Source: Gloeocapsopsis crepidinum LEGE 06123 (lineage in GTDB: Bacteria; Cyanobacteriota; Cyanobacteriia; Cyanobacteriales; Chroococcidiopsidaceae). From it: a stretch of DNA of 64,000 bases. The notes beneath the pieces are model-generated. The model had not been told where the DNA came from, made no database searches, and saw nothing but the letters and a program-made list of their open reading frames with translations. Position 1 is the stretch's first letter. Every line of letters starts with the position of its first letter. Of this stretch, positions 16,330 through 24,742 are shown piece by piece. The DNA lies in assembly GCF_015207655.1 (NCBI RefSeq), contig NZ_JADEWN010000010.1:48651-112650 (forward strand). Direction: 5' to 3'. A program made the position numbers and the translations under genes.

Positions 16330-17673
16330 TTATTCTGATTCTTTCTGTAAACGAACTATAAAGAATCCATCCATTGCTTGGTGATGAGGTAACACTTTCA
16401 TCCACCCTGCGGTTGTAGCATAAAGGAAACCGATAGAATTTGCAGCGGGACGTGCTATTCTCCAGTGCGGATGGTGCGTCAAGAAATCTTGAACGATCGC
16501 TTCATTTTCTTCGGGATGTAAAGTACATGTCGCATAGATAAGAACACCTCCAGGCTTAACCCAAGTAGCAACGTGAGTAAGAAGTTCTGTTTGTAAACCG
16601 ATAAGTTCGCGTACTGTCGCGGGAGTTTGTCGCCAGCGGGCATCTGCATGACGATGAAGAGTACCTAAACCCGAACATGGTGCATCGAGAAGGACACGAT
16701 CTGCAACACCGGTAAATTGAGGAAGATTGCGGCTATCACCTGTGCAGATTTGAATCGATTTGAGTTGTAATCGTGCGATATTTTGCTGAAGTTTTTTTAA
16801 GCGCGAGACGGTGCGATCGCACGCCCAGATTGTTCCTGTATCTTGCATCAATTCAGCAATGTGTGTTGTCTTTCCGCCTGGTGCAGCACATGCGTCAATT
16901 ATGACTTCCCCTGGTTGTGGATCGAGGATATGGCTAACAAGTTGTGCGCTGCTGTCTTGTACTGTCCACCAACCCGCATCAAAGCCTGGTAACTTTTCAA
17001 TCGCACCCGTACTAGTTGTAAATCTTAAAGCTTGTGGGAGATTGGCGACACGAGTAACACCTACTTCCACGTCTTGCAGTGCAGTTGCGACTTTCTCTAC
17101 AGAAGCACGTAAAGGATTAATGCGTAAATCAATTGCTGGTGGTTTATTTAACCACTTACAGAGTTGTTCTGTTTCTGCGTAGCCGAATTGACTCAACCAT
17201 ACTTCGACAATCCAGTCAGGATAACTGTGTAAAATTCCTAAGCGTTCTACTGGATCGTCTGGTAATTTTAAGAGATCTGCTTCACTGCTTGCTAACCGAA
17301 CATAGTGACGCAATAATCCGTTAACAAAACTGGCGAGTCCTGAGAAACCGTTTTTTTTCGCTAACTCTACAGTAGAATTTACCGCAGCAGCATCAGGGAT
17401 ATGATCGAGATACCGCAATTGATACAGTCCTAAATGTAGAATAATACGTAAATCGGGTGGTTGTTGCTGGGCTTTCTTTTTCGCTAACTGATCGATCAAA
17501 GCATCAAGCGATCGCTGTCGGCGGACACTACCATAAACCAATTCTGTCACCAAACGGCGATCGACACTACTTAGGTCGGTTTGACGCAATATGCGATCTA
17601 AAGCAACATCAGCATAAGCCCCCCGCTGTACTGAACGGAGGGCAATAAAAGCAAGCTGGCGCGAATTTTCCAT
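16330..17673 (-). CDS. rsmB: 16S rRNA (cytosine967-C5)-methyltransferase
   Basis: 447 aa. The N-terminal NusB-like RNA-binding domain (about 1-130) is followed by a SAM-dependent m5C methyltransferase. The SAM motif is DACAAPGGKTTHI (residues 260-272). The two conserved Cys residues are Cys333 (LLDAPCSGLG) and Cys383 (YATCTLHPEEN); by family knowledge the Cys in the TC motif attacks the base and the PC cysteine releases the product. Length and domain order match RsmB/Sun. It lies upstream of the TerB-like gene on the same strand (54 bp gap). Confidence 0.95.
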   Translation of the reverse strand: MENSRQLAFIALRSVQRGAYADVALDRILRQTDLSSVDRRLVTELVYGSVRRQRSLDALIDQLAKKKAQQQPPDLRIILHLGLYQLRYLDHIPDAAAVNSTVELAKKNGFSGLASFVNGLLRHYVRLASSEADLLKLPDDPVERLGILHSYPDWIVEVWLSQFGYAETEQLCKWLNKPPAIDLRINPLRASVEKVATALQDVEVGVTRVANLPQALRFTTSTGAIEKLPGFDAGWWTVQDSSAQLVSHILDPQPGEVIIDACAAPGGKTTHIAELMQDTGTIWACDRTVSRLKKLQQNIARLQLKSIQICTGDSRNLPQFTGVADRVLLDAPCSGLGTLHRHADARWRQTPATVRELIGLQTELLTHVATWVKPGGVLIYATCTLHPEENEAIVQDFLTHHPHWRIARPAANSIGFLYATTAGWMKVLPHHQAMDGFFIVRLQKESE

Positions 17674-17674
17674 A

Positions 17675-17727
17675 TTAGTGGCTAGTGACTAGTGACTAGT
17701 AACTAGTGATTGGAGTGATTAGCTAGC
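17675..17727. repeat. Heptamer-like tandem repeat (TGACTAG units)
   Basis: TTAGTGGCTAGTGACTAG, GTGACTAGTAACTAGTGATT and GATTAGCTAGCAG run in the spacer before rsmB. This is the cleanest tandem example in the window of the unit also seen inside purD and after the PBP gene. Confidence 0.75.
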
Positions 17728-17753
17728 AGTTCTATATGTAATAATTACAGAAA

Positions 17754-18593
17754 CTAGGCTAGGGATGAAGCTTTTGCAATCATGGCTTCGGGTTGCAAAA
17801 GTTGTTTAGGTGGTTGTTTTAAATCCCAGACGATACCTAACCACGACAGAATAACCAAAATGTAGTAACTAATGTCAATTTCCCACCAAAAGAACCCTTG
17901 ACAAGCTGCGAGAGGATAACGGTGGTGATTGTTGTGCCAGCCTTCGCCTAAAGTAATGATTGCTAACCACAATGAGTTTTTACTCGATTCTCCGGTGTCA
18001 TAGCGTTTACTACCGAATACATGGCATAAAGAATTAATGGCAAACGTGGTGTGGTAGAGAACTACTGTACTGACAAAGAAGCCCCAAAATAGTCCTAGCC
18101 AGCCGTAAGTTAAGTAACAGACAACCGCAAGTAGGATAGGGGGTGCAAAGTGATATTTTTCTAACCAAAGTAGTTCAGGGTAACGAGTTAAATCTTTGAC
18201 TAATTTCTCGTTATAGTCGTCATATTCTGGAGACAATATCCAGCCTACATGTGACCAGTAAAAACCTTTTTTTTCAGCTGAATGAATATCTTCGTCTGTG
18301 TCAGAATACTTGTGATGATGACGGTGTTGTGCAGCCCACCAAACTGGGCCTCTTTGTCCAGCAGTTACACCTAAAAATCCCAGCAAAAATTGAAATAGAC
18401 GACTAGTTTTATAGGCACGATGCGAGAAATAGCGATGATAGCCGCCAGTAATGCCAAATTTGCGAACGAGAAATAATACAATACACATCGAGATTGCTAC
18501 TGAGTCTATACCCAGCCAAAAGACTGCTAGGCAAGCAAGATGAATACCAATGAAGGGTAAAGCTGCATAATTAAATTTTGAGCGATCGGGCAT
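17754..18593 (-). CDS. Membrane fatty-acid (acyl) desaturase, delta-9 type
   Basis: About 279 aa integral di-iron desaturase that introduces a cis double bond in acyl chains of membrane lipids. All three histidine boxes are present: HRYFSH, HRHHH and HNNHH, with the WWAAQHRHHHKYSDTDEDIHS context of delta-9 enzymes. Four membrane segments are predicted. The longer frame begins at GTG 18626, but ATG 18593 (MPDRSKFNYAAL) has AGGAAA seven bases upstream and is preferred. It differs from the typical cyanobacterial DesC pattern and looks more like the generic bacterial acyl-CoA desaturase group, so no symbol is assigned. Confidence 0.9.
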   Translation of the reverse strand: MPDRSKFNYAALPFIGIHLACLAVFWLGIDSVAISMCIVLFLVRKFGITGGYHRYFSHRAYKTSRLFQFLLGFLGVTAGQRGPVWWAAQHRHHHKYSDTDEDIHSAEKKGFYWSHVGWILSPEYDDYNEKLVKDLTRYPELLWLEKYHFAPPILLAVVCYLTYGWLGLFWGFFVSTVVLYHTTFAINSLCHVFGSKRYDTGESSKNSLWLAIITLGEGWHNNHHRYPLAACQGFFWWEIDISYYILVILSWLGIVWDLKQPPKQLLQPEAMIAKASSLA

Positions 18594-18793
18594 ACAGAAG
18601 TTTCCTGTTTGGATTGCAGACAGCACGTATCCTCAAGCCACCATGACAACTTATCAAAATTGACAGAATTTAGCTATGTGTGATACGTTTTGCCAATTGA
18701 TAATCTTACAATCCATAGGGATCTTTGTGCCTATACATTAGGGCAGTTTATCTGTCGGTATGTTTGACTAGGCAATCTGTAGTAAATACTAAA

Positions 18794-19117
18794 TTACTCA
18801 GCAAACATCTCAGCTAAGGTATTAAGAACTACCTGTTGTGCTTCTAAGCTAATCTGCCCTAAATATTTGACCAAACGAGTTTTATCAACAGTACGAATTT
18901 GATCGAGAACAATCTGTCCATCTTTGCCTTGAAACTGACACGCTACACGCGTAGGATAAGACTGACCTTTTGTTATCATGGGAGCAACAATGACAGTAGC
19001 GATATGCCTATTCATTTCGTCTGGCGATATGACTAGACAAGGTCTTGTTTTCTGAATTTCACTACCGACAGTAGGATCGAGATTTATAAGGAAAACATCA
19101 AAACGCCTGACTACCAT
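18794..19117 (-). CDS. MazF/PemK-type toxin (endoribonuclease)
   Basis: About 107 aa from ATG 19117 (MVVRRFDVFLINLDPTVGSE). MazF fold with KTRPCLVISPDEMN (core Arg and Ser/Thr region) and the C-terminal QIRTVDKTRLVKYLG block. These toxins cut mRNA at short sites. The start codon overlaps the antitoxin stop by 7 bases (ATGG/TGGTAG), the usual coupled arrangement. A longer frame to 19138 exists but is less likely. Confidence 0.9.
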   Translation of the reverse strand: MVVRRFDVFLINLDPTVGSEIQKTRPCLVISPDEMNRHIATVIVAPMITKGQSYPTRVACQFQGKDGQIVLDQIRTVDKTRLVKYLGQISLEAQQVVLNTLAEMFAE

Positions 19118-19368
19118 TCCCACTCGGCTTGATCCCACTCAGTGGTACTAACATCGTCTAGTAATGTATCATCCTTTTGCTCTGCCATTGCTGCAAACGC
19201 CTCATCCCAACTCTTTCGTCGCGATACCGCACGAATTACTAGATAACCATCCTGAAGTTCGATTTCTACATCTGTGGAAATTCCACTTTGCTCTAACAGA
19301 GTTTTAGGAATGCGAATTCCTTGAGAGTTACCAATTCTTACTATGCGAGTTTTAATAGCTGTTCTCAT
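19111..19368 (-). CDS. AbrB/MazE-type antitoxin
   Basis: 85 aa from ATG 19368. The N-terminal swapped-hairpin DNA-binding domain reads TRIVRIGNSQGIRIPKTLLE. An acidic C-terminal tail (about 55-85, ending EWDQAEWEW) would wrap the toxin. The frame is open further upstream to 19551, but that extension overlaps the start of bciB and does not look like antitoxin, so the internal ATG is chosen. It pairs with the downstream MazF gene and probably represses its own promoter. Confidence 0.9.
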   Translation of the reverse strand: MRTAIKTRIVRIGNSQGIRIPKTLLEQSGISTDVEIELQDGYLVIRAVSRRKSWDEAFAAMAEQKDDTLLDDVSTTEWDQAEWEW

Positions 19369-19519
19369 ACATTGTCTTGATGTAATTACATTGTGCTTAC
19401 ATAATAAAGCGTCGTTGTGAAATTGCAAAATATTGCAAAATTGATGGCTAAAGTACAAGTCAAACCAACTCTCATGTATCGTTGGGTAAAGATAGTTCTG
19501 CATCAATGCTCCTTCGCCC

Positions 19520-20725
19520 ATGACATCAGTGACACCGCAAGCCAAGCACAAAAAAGCTAAAGCATTAAAATCATCGAGTCGTCGCCCTGCAAAAGAACTT
19601 TGTAGCGAGTGTGGGCTGTGTGATACATATTATATTCACTATGTCAAGGAAGCGTGTGCATTTCTTAATCAACAGATTGCGGAATTAGAGATGCGATCGC
19701 ACACTCGCGCCCGCGATTTAGATAATCCCGATGAACTTTACTTCGGCGTTCATCAAACTATGATGGCGGCGCGTAAAACTGAACCAATTCCAGGGGCACA
19801 GTGGACAGGAATTGTGAGTTCAATTGCAATTGAAATGCTCAATCGCAGCATAGTAGAAGGCGTCGTTTGCGTTCAAAACACCAAAGAAGATCGCTTTCAA
19901 CCAATGCCAATTATTGCCCGTACTCCAGAAGAGATTTTAGCAGCACGGGTGAATAAACCAACATTATCGCCGAATCTTTCCATCCTCGAACAAGTAGAAC
20001 AATCGGGGATGAAGCGGTTGTTGGTTATTGGTGTGGGATGTCAAATTCAAGCTTTACGGGCAGTAGAGAAGCAATTAGGGTTGGAGAAACTGTATGTGTT
20101 GGGAACTCCTTGTGTAGACAATGTAACGCGGGCTGGATTACAGAAATTTTTGGAGACAACGAGTCGTTCTCCTGATACAGTTGTGCATTATGAGTTTATG
20201 CAAGATTTTCGCGTCCACTTCAAGCATGAAGATGGTTCAGAGGAAACAGTACCTTTCTTTGGTTTAAAGACGAATCAACTCAAAGATGTGTTTGCACCTT
20301 CGTGTATGAGTTGCTTTGATTATGTGAATTCACTTGCTGATTTAGTGGTAGGCTACATGGGCGCACCATTTGGTTGGCAATGGCTGGTTGTCAGGAACGA
20401 TCGCGGACAAGAAATGCTGGATTTAGTTCAAGATCAGCTAGAAACACAATCTGTGATGTCAAAAGGCGATCGCACCGCAGCAGTGCAACAAAGTATCCCT
20501 GCCTACGACAAAGGCGTTACACTACCGATGTGGGCTGCCAAACTTATGGGTGTTGTCATTGAAAAAATTGGTCCTAAAGGCTTGGAATACGCCCGATTTT
20601 CGATTGATTCACACTTCACTCGTAATTACTTGTATGTCAAGCGCCATTATCCTGAAAAGTTAGCTGCGCACGTACCAGAGTTTGCCAAGCGAATTGTTAG
20701 TCAATACAAGTTACCATCAGAGTAG
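19520..20725 (+). CDS. bciB: 3,8-divinyl (proto)chlorophyllide a 8-vinyl reductase, F420-type
   Basis: 401 aa iron-sulfur flavoprotein of the coenzyme-F420 hydrogenase beta-subunit family; the cyanobacterial members (BciB) reduce the 8-vinyl group in chlorophyll synthesis with ferredoxin. Visible cluster-type Cys motifs are CSECGLC (residues 28-34), VGCQIQAL, TPCVDN and CMSCFDY. Length and the N- and C-terminal blocks match the cyanobacterial enzyme. ATG 19520 starts 151 bp from the divergent antitoxin gene. Its 3' end overlaps the convergent eboF by 9 bp. Confidence 0.9.
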   Translation: MTSVTPQAKHKKAKALKSSSRRPAKELCSECGLCDTYYIHYVKEACAFLNQQIAELEMRSHTRARDLDNPDELYFGVHQTMMAARKTEPIPGAQWTGIVSSIAIEMLNRSIVEGVVCVQNTKEDRFQPMPIIARTPEEILAARVNKPTLSPNLSILEQVEQSGMKRLLVIGVGCQIQALRAVEKQLGLEKLYVLGTPCVDNVTRAGLQKFLETTSRSPDTVVHYEFMQDFRVHFKHEDGSEETVPFFGLKTNQLKDVFAPSCMSCFDYVNSLADLVVGYMGAPFGWQWLVVRNDRGQEMLDLVQDQLETQSVMSKGDRTAAVQQSIPAYDKGVTLPMWAAKLMGVVIEKIGPKGLEYARFSIDSHFTRNYLYVKRHYPEKLAAHVPEFAKRIVSQYKLPSE

Positions 20726-22108
20726 ATGTGACAGAATGACATCGTAGACATCGGTTGATTCTAAGGTTGAGTGAGGAAGGCGATCGCCTCGGGTACTCTT
20801 GAAAGCGCAATCGCGTGTCATCAATAATGGTGCTTCGTCGGTAGAAGTAGGAATTCGCCCGTGTGAACCTTTAACTAAAGAAGCGTCTAAAGGAATAATA
20901 TCCATCAAGGTACGAAATCCGAGTTGCTTTTGTAGTAAAATTTTGGCAACTTTTAGTTGTTGCCAGCGAATCGCGGGATCGACGAATAATTCTACAGGAT
21001 CGTAGCCTGGTTTGCGGTGAATATCCACAGTGCGAGCAAAGTCTGGTGCTTTGTTGTCATCAAGCCAATAATAATAAGTAAACCATGCATCAGGGGCAGC
21101 AACAGCTACCAATGCACCAGAACGTGGATGATTTAAATGATACGCTGCTTGACCTTCTTCACCCAAAACAAAGTCAACTCCTGGTACTTGTTCGATGAGT
21201 TGCTGTACTTCTGCAATCTTATTGCAATCGCTAATATAAATATGGGCAATTTGGTGATCTGCAACGGCAAAAGCTGTGCTTGCACCTGGATCTAAAAGTT
21301 CTCTTCCAAGTTCTTCGCGTATTGCTAAATAACCATGTTCGCGCAAAACTCGATTTAAGGAAACTGCACGATTAACAGAGGTAATACCATATTCAGAAAG
21401 GACAATAACTTTGGCAGAATGTGACTCGTAGAATTCAATTAAGCTTTGACACACTGCGTCTACTTCTTGTAAATCACAGGCGATCGCGCTTGGATCAGTT
21501 CCTAAACGCTGTAAGCAGTAATCTAAATGCGGAAGATAAATGAGTGTTAGTGTTGGAGAATACATTTCCTCTACAGCGATCGCAGAAGAAGCAATCCACT
21601 GCGTCGAACGTATAGTTGTTTTTGGTCCCCAAAATTCAAACAAGGGAAAAGTCCCCAAACGTTCTTGCAACTTAAATCTCAAATCTGCAGGTTGCGTGTA
21701 AATATCAGGAATCTTTCTACCATCTGCAGGATACATCGGTCGTGGCGTTACCGAAATATCGACTGAGGAGTACATATTATACCACCAAAAGAGATTCGCG
21801 CAGGTGAAAGTGGGATTTAGAGTGCGTACCGCTTCCCATATTTTCTTAGCTTGAACTAATTTGTTCGACTGTCGCCAAAATTTCACCTCACACTCATCAC
21901 GGAAGTACCAACCATTGGCAACAATACCGTGATCTTGAGGATACTTCCCAGTTAAATAACTTGCTTGCACCGAACACGTTACCGCAGGTAACACTGGTTT
22001 AATAGAAGCTATTTGTCCTAAAGCTGCCCATTTTGATAAGAATGGTGTATGTTCGCCTAATAAACTAGGCGTTAACCCGACTACATTTAGAACAACGGTT
22101 TTGTGCAT
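20717..22108 (-). CDS. eboF: EboF-like alkaline phosphatase superfamily protein
   Basis: 463 aa, nucleotide pyrophosphatase/phosphodiesterase branch of the alkaline phosphatase superfamily. The nucleophile Thr is in LPAVTCSVQASYLTGKYP (near residue 43), followed by QDHGIVANGW. Later metal-ligand regions are LPHLDYCLQRLG, VLSEYGIT and ADHQIAHIY. It is the last gene of the ebo cluster (eboA to eboF on this strand), which in Nostoc punctiforme accompanies scytonemin genes and is needed to export the precursor. The true substrate is not known. It starts 39 bp after the eboE stop and overlaps the bciB 3' end. Confidence 0.88.
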   Translation of the reverse strand: MHKTVVLNVVGLTPSLLGEHTPFLSKWAALGQIASIKPVLPAVTCSVQASYLTGKYPQDHGIVANGWYFRDECEVKFWRQSNKLVQAKKIWEAVRTLNPTFTCANLFWWYNMYSSVDISVTPRPMYPADGRKIPDIYTQPADLRFKLQERLGTFPLFEFWGPKTTIRSTQWIASSAIAVEEMYSPTLTLIYLPHLDYCLQRLGTDPSAIACDLQEVDAVCQSLIEFYESHSAKVIVLSEYGITSVNRAVSLNRVLREHGYLAIREELGRELLDPGASTAFAVADHQIAHIYISDCNKIAEVQQLIEQVPGVDFVLGEEGQAAYHLNHPRSGALVAVAAPDAWFTYYYWLDDNKAPDFARTVDIHRKPGYDPVELFVDPAIRWQQLKVAKILLQKQLGFRTLMDIIPLDASLVKGSHGRIPTSTDEAPLLMTRDCAFKSTRGDRLPHSTLESTDVYDVILSHLL

Positions 22109-22147
22109 AACTTTGTTTGAGGAAATTCGCTAAGATGCTGTAAAAAG

Positions 22148-23368
22148 CTAATTGCTAACAGAAGAAATTGCTAACAGCTTGCTTAACACCCATTCATATT
22201 CGCGTTGAATTGAGGCGAGTAAATCTAGTTTCATTGCTGGTGGTAGTACATCCCAGGTGTAAGTTTCAATTTCTAAATGGTGACATGGTTGTCCTAATAA
22301 ATTGAGAACTTCAACAATATCATCTTGTGTAGATTGCAACGTTTGATAATCGCGAATAAAAATGGGAACGTGAAAGTGGGTTCGCCACTCTTGGGCAGTA
22401 GATTGTTCTAGATGAGGTAATGCTGTGCTGAGATCTGAGTAGTGATGTAACGTACCATCTTGCGATCGCGCGATAACTTGATGTAAATAAGTTGATTCTG
22501 CAAATGAACTTAAGCGATCGCTAACAATTTTGCGCTGGGCTATTTCTTTTGGCAATGCAACTTGGATGGCTGCACTAATTTGAATTTTACCGATGTGAAT
22601 TCCTGCTGCTTGTAAACGTGTAAAAGCAGACTTAGGCTCTTCGTACTCTACAGCAAAATGACACGTATCATAGCAAATACAAATATGTTCAAGTAATAAC
22701 GCTTCTGCGGTAGCTTGAGAAATTTCTAAAGTTTTACTGAGATAGTTTCCACCAATTGGTAGTAGCCAAGAATGAAAAAAGTTAATGACCTCTGTTGTAT
22801 TTTCAATTAATCCGTCAGGTTCAGGTTCTAAATCGAGATGAACTAACTTACCTGTTGCTTTGCGAACACGCGCCATTTCGGCAGCGACTGCGGCTATATT
22901 TAGCGTGGCACTCTCAAATACACTATCTGTACTGACTTTTGTAAACCAAGGTTTGTAAGACAGTGGCAATGTAGAAATTCCGCCATCGATACCTTGAGGT
23001 AATAGCGTTGCCAGAATTTGAGTTAAATGTAAGGTGTAGTTGAGGCGATCGCTTGTTTGCCAATCGGGTGCATATACTTTGTCTTTGACGACTTGATGAT
23101 GAAATCCGCCGTAAGGAAATCCGTTTAAGGTAAAAACATATAAGTTGTTCTGATTTAACCAAGCTTGAAATTGTGCTAGATAATTACTTTCTAGAAGTTC
23201 ACTTGCTGCTTTAGCAGCTAATCTTAAACCAATGCCGAACGGCTTTTTTGGTGCTATTCTAGCTTTGAGTTCAGGAATATAGGCTTTTAAGTTTGCAAAT
23301 ACATCCTGCCAAGATTCACCAGGATGAACATTTGTGCAATACGTCAAGTGAATATTTTCTAGCTGCAT
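22148..23368 (-). CDS. eboE: EboE, sugar-phosphate isomerase/epimerase-like TIM barrel
   Basis: About 406 aa from ATG 23368 (MQLENIHLTYCTNVHPGESW). It is a xylose-isomerase-like TIM barrel with the metal-site patterns LDLEPEPDG and YDTCHFAVEYE. EboE is found only in ebo clusters and has no assigned reaction. The frame is open to 23422, but the extra 18 residues are encoded by the interspersed palindromic repeat (GCGGTTGAAACCGC at 23401-23414), so the internal ATG, preceded by AAGGA, is preferred. Confidence 0.88.
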   Translation of the reverse strand: MQLENIHLTYCTNVHPGESWQDVFANLKAYIPELKARIAPKKPFGIGLRLAAKAASELLESNYLAQFQAWLNQNNLYVFTLNGFPYGGFHHQVVKDKVYAPDWQTSDRLNYTLHLTQILATLLPQGIDGGISTLPLSYKPWFTKVSTDSVFESATLNIAAVAAEMARVRKATGKLVHLDLEPEPDGLIENTTEVINFFHSWLLPIGGNYLSKTLEISQATAEALLLEHICICYDTCHFAVEYEEPKSAFTRLQAAGIHIGKIQISAAIQVALPKEIAQRKIVSDRLSSFAESTYLHQVIARSQDGTLHHYSDLSTALPHLEQSTAQEWRTHFHVPIFIRDYQTLQSTQDDIVEVLNLLGQPCHHLEIETYTWDVLPPAMKLDLLASIQREYEWVLSKLLAISSVSN

Positions 23369-23394
23369 TTTCCTTAGATGTAATTGTGCTTCTT

Positions 23395-23512
23395 TCAACA
23401 GCGGTTTCAACCGCAGCTGCATAAACGAAACCTGTCTTCACAGGTTTTATGTTTCGATATCAACAGTCCACGAAGGTGGACTTAATATATATAGCTGCGA
23501 CTTTAGCCAAGC
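23395..23512. repeat. Interspersed palindromic repeat copy 3, inside the ebo operon
   Basis: Several inverted repeats in a row: GCGGTTTCAACCGC (23401-23414), AAACCTGTCTTCACAGGTTT (23428-23447) and AGTCCACGAAGGTGGACT (23465-23482), ending in TAGCTGCGACTTTAGCCAAG. It fills the eboD-eboE spacer and its end overlaps the eboD stop codon. It would be transcribed as strong hairpins within the ebo mRNA. Confidence 0.75.
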
Positions 23513-24729
23513 TTGTCATGGTATTGTTGCAACAAGGCGATTGCCTTCTCATACACTAATAAATCGACTTGATGCACCTCAACTCCTTTACCAATCTTCT
23601 CTAGCAGCATCAGCGTTAATTCTCCGCCTAAGTGTTCCCGAAACTCACTCAGCCCTCGGAAAATACAATCAGAATGTTCTGGTTGATGTAATTTATCTAC
23701 TAATTCCGGTACATATAAACTAAAACCGAGTGCTTGGAGTGTATCTAAAATCTGCTGCCAATCTGATTTTGTGAGTAGCCCGATTAAATAGGAATAGGTG
23801 CTATCCAAAGCTATCCCAATCACCACAGCTTCTCCATGACGTAGGTTGTAGTTCGTCAACTGTTCGAGTTTATGTGCCGCCCAATGTCCAAAGTCTAAAG
23901 GGCGTGAGGAACCTTTCTCGAACGGATCGCCACTAGTTGCAATATGCTCTAAGTGTAATTGAGCGCAACGATAAATTAATTCTTGCATTGCTTGCAGATC
24001 GCGTTGCGTTAATACAGTTGCGTGTTTCGTAATGAATTTAAAAAAGTCTGCATCTTTAATTAGTGCGACTTTCACAGCTTCGGCAATTCCAGAACGCCAG
24101 TCACGCTCATCAAGCGTTGTGAGAAAATTAAGATCGTTTAATACAGCATAAGGTGGTGCAAAAGTTCCTAAGAAATTCTTCTTACCAAATGCATTGATGC
24201 CATTTTTGACGCCGACACCTGAATCATTTTGTGCCAATACTGTCGTCGGAACGCGAATTAAGCGAATTCCTCGATGTGCTGTTGCTGCTGCGTATCCTGC
24301 CATATCTAATACTGCACCACCACCAATTGCTAATACATAAGAATGGCGACACAATCCACTACGATCAATAATTTGGTGAAGTTGTTCAATCAGTTTAGGA
24401 TCGTTCTTTGCCGCTTCTCCCCCAGGAACGATCGCCGGATGTTTAACGAGTATAAATGTATTTCGATAAAACTCAGCATAGGCAGCTAATTTATCTAGTA
24501 GTGTTGGTTGATGTTGTAGTAAACCTGCATCAATTACCGTTAATACTTTTTTTGGGCTATCTCCGTCGATGGTAAGAACTTGTGCGAGGAGAGGATTATC
24601 TAACTCAAATAGTCCATTAGTGAAGTGGACATCATAATTAAATGTCACAGGGACACATTGTTTAAGCGATTTCCCAAAGGGAACGCTTCGCGAACGCATA
24701 TCAGATGCACTTTTGATCCCAATCGTCAT
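23503..24729 (-). CDS. eboD: EboD, 3-dehydroquinate synthase-like protein
   Basis: About 408 aa from ATG 24729 (the frame extends to TTG 24756, overlapping eboC). It has the dehydroquinate/2-epi-5-epi-valiolone synthase fold with the NAD motif LAIGGGAVLDMAGYAAA, PTTVLAQNDSGVGVKNGIN, and metal-site patterns in LDFGHWAAHKLE and LRHGEAVVIGI. It belongs to the ebo cluster and is a paralogue of aroB rather than the shikimate enzyme. Residues about 11-21 (MRSRSVPFGKS) are encoded by palindromic repeat DNA (24671-24697), probably an in-frame insertion. The product is unknown. Confidence 0.9.
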   Translation of the reverse strand: MTIGIKSASDMRSRSVPFGKSLKQCVPVTFNYDVHFTNGLFELDNPLLAQVLTIDGDSPKKVLTVIDAGLLQHQPTLLDKLAAYAEFYRNTFILVKHPAIVPGGEAAKNDPKLIEQLHQIIDRSGLCRHSYVLAIGGGAVLDMAGYAAATAHRGIRLIRVPTTVLAQNDSGVGVKNGINAFGKKNFLGTFAPPYAVLNDLNFLTTLDERDWRSGIAEAVKVALIKDADFFKFITKHATVLTQRDLQAMQELIYRCAQLHLEHIATSGDPFEKGSSRPLDFGHWAAHKLEQLTNYNLRHGEAVVIGIALDSTYSYLIGLLTKSDWQQILDTLQALGFSLYVPELVDKLHQPEHSDCIFRGLSEFREHLGGELTLMLLEKIGKGVEVHQVDLLVYEKAIALLQQYHDKLG

Positions 24730-24742
24730 AATTACTATTAAA

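Noticed and set aside
19369..19551. N-terminal extension of the first antitoxin frame
   Set aside because: It overlaps the bciB start and has no antitoxin character; ATG 19368 gives a normal AbrB-type protein.
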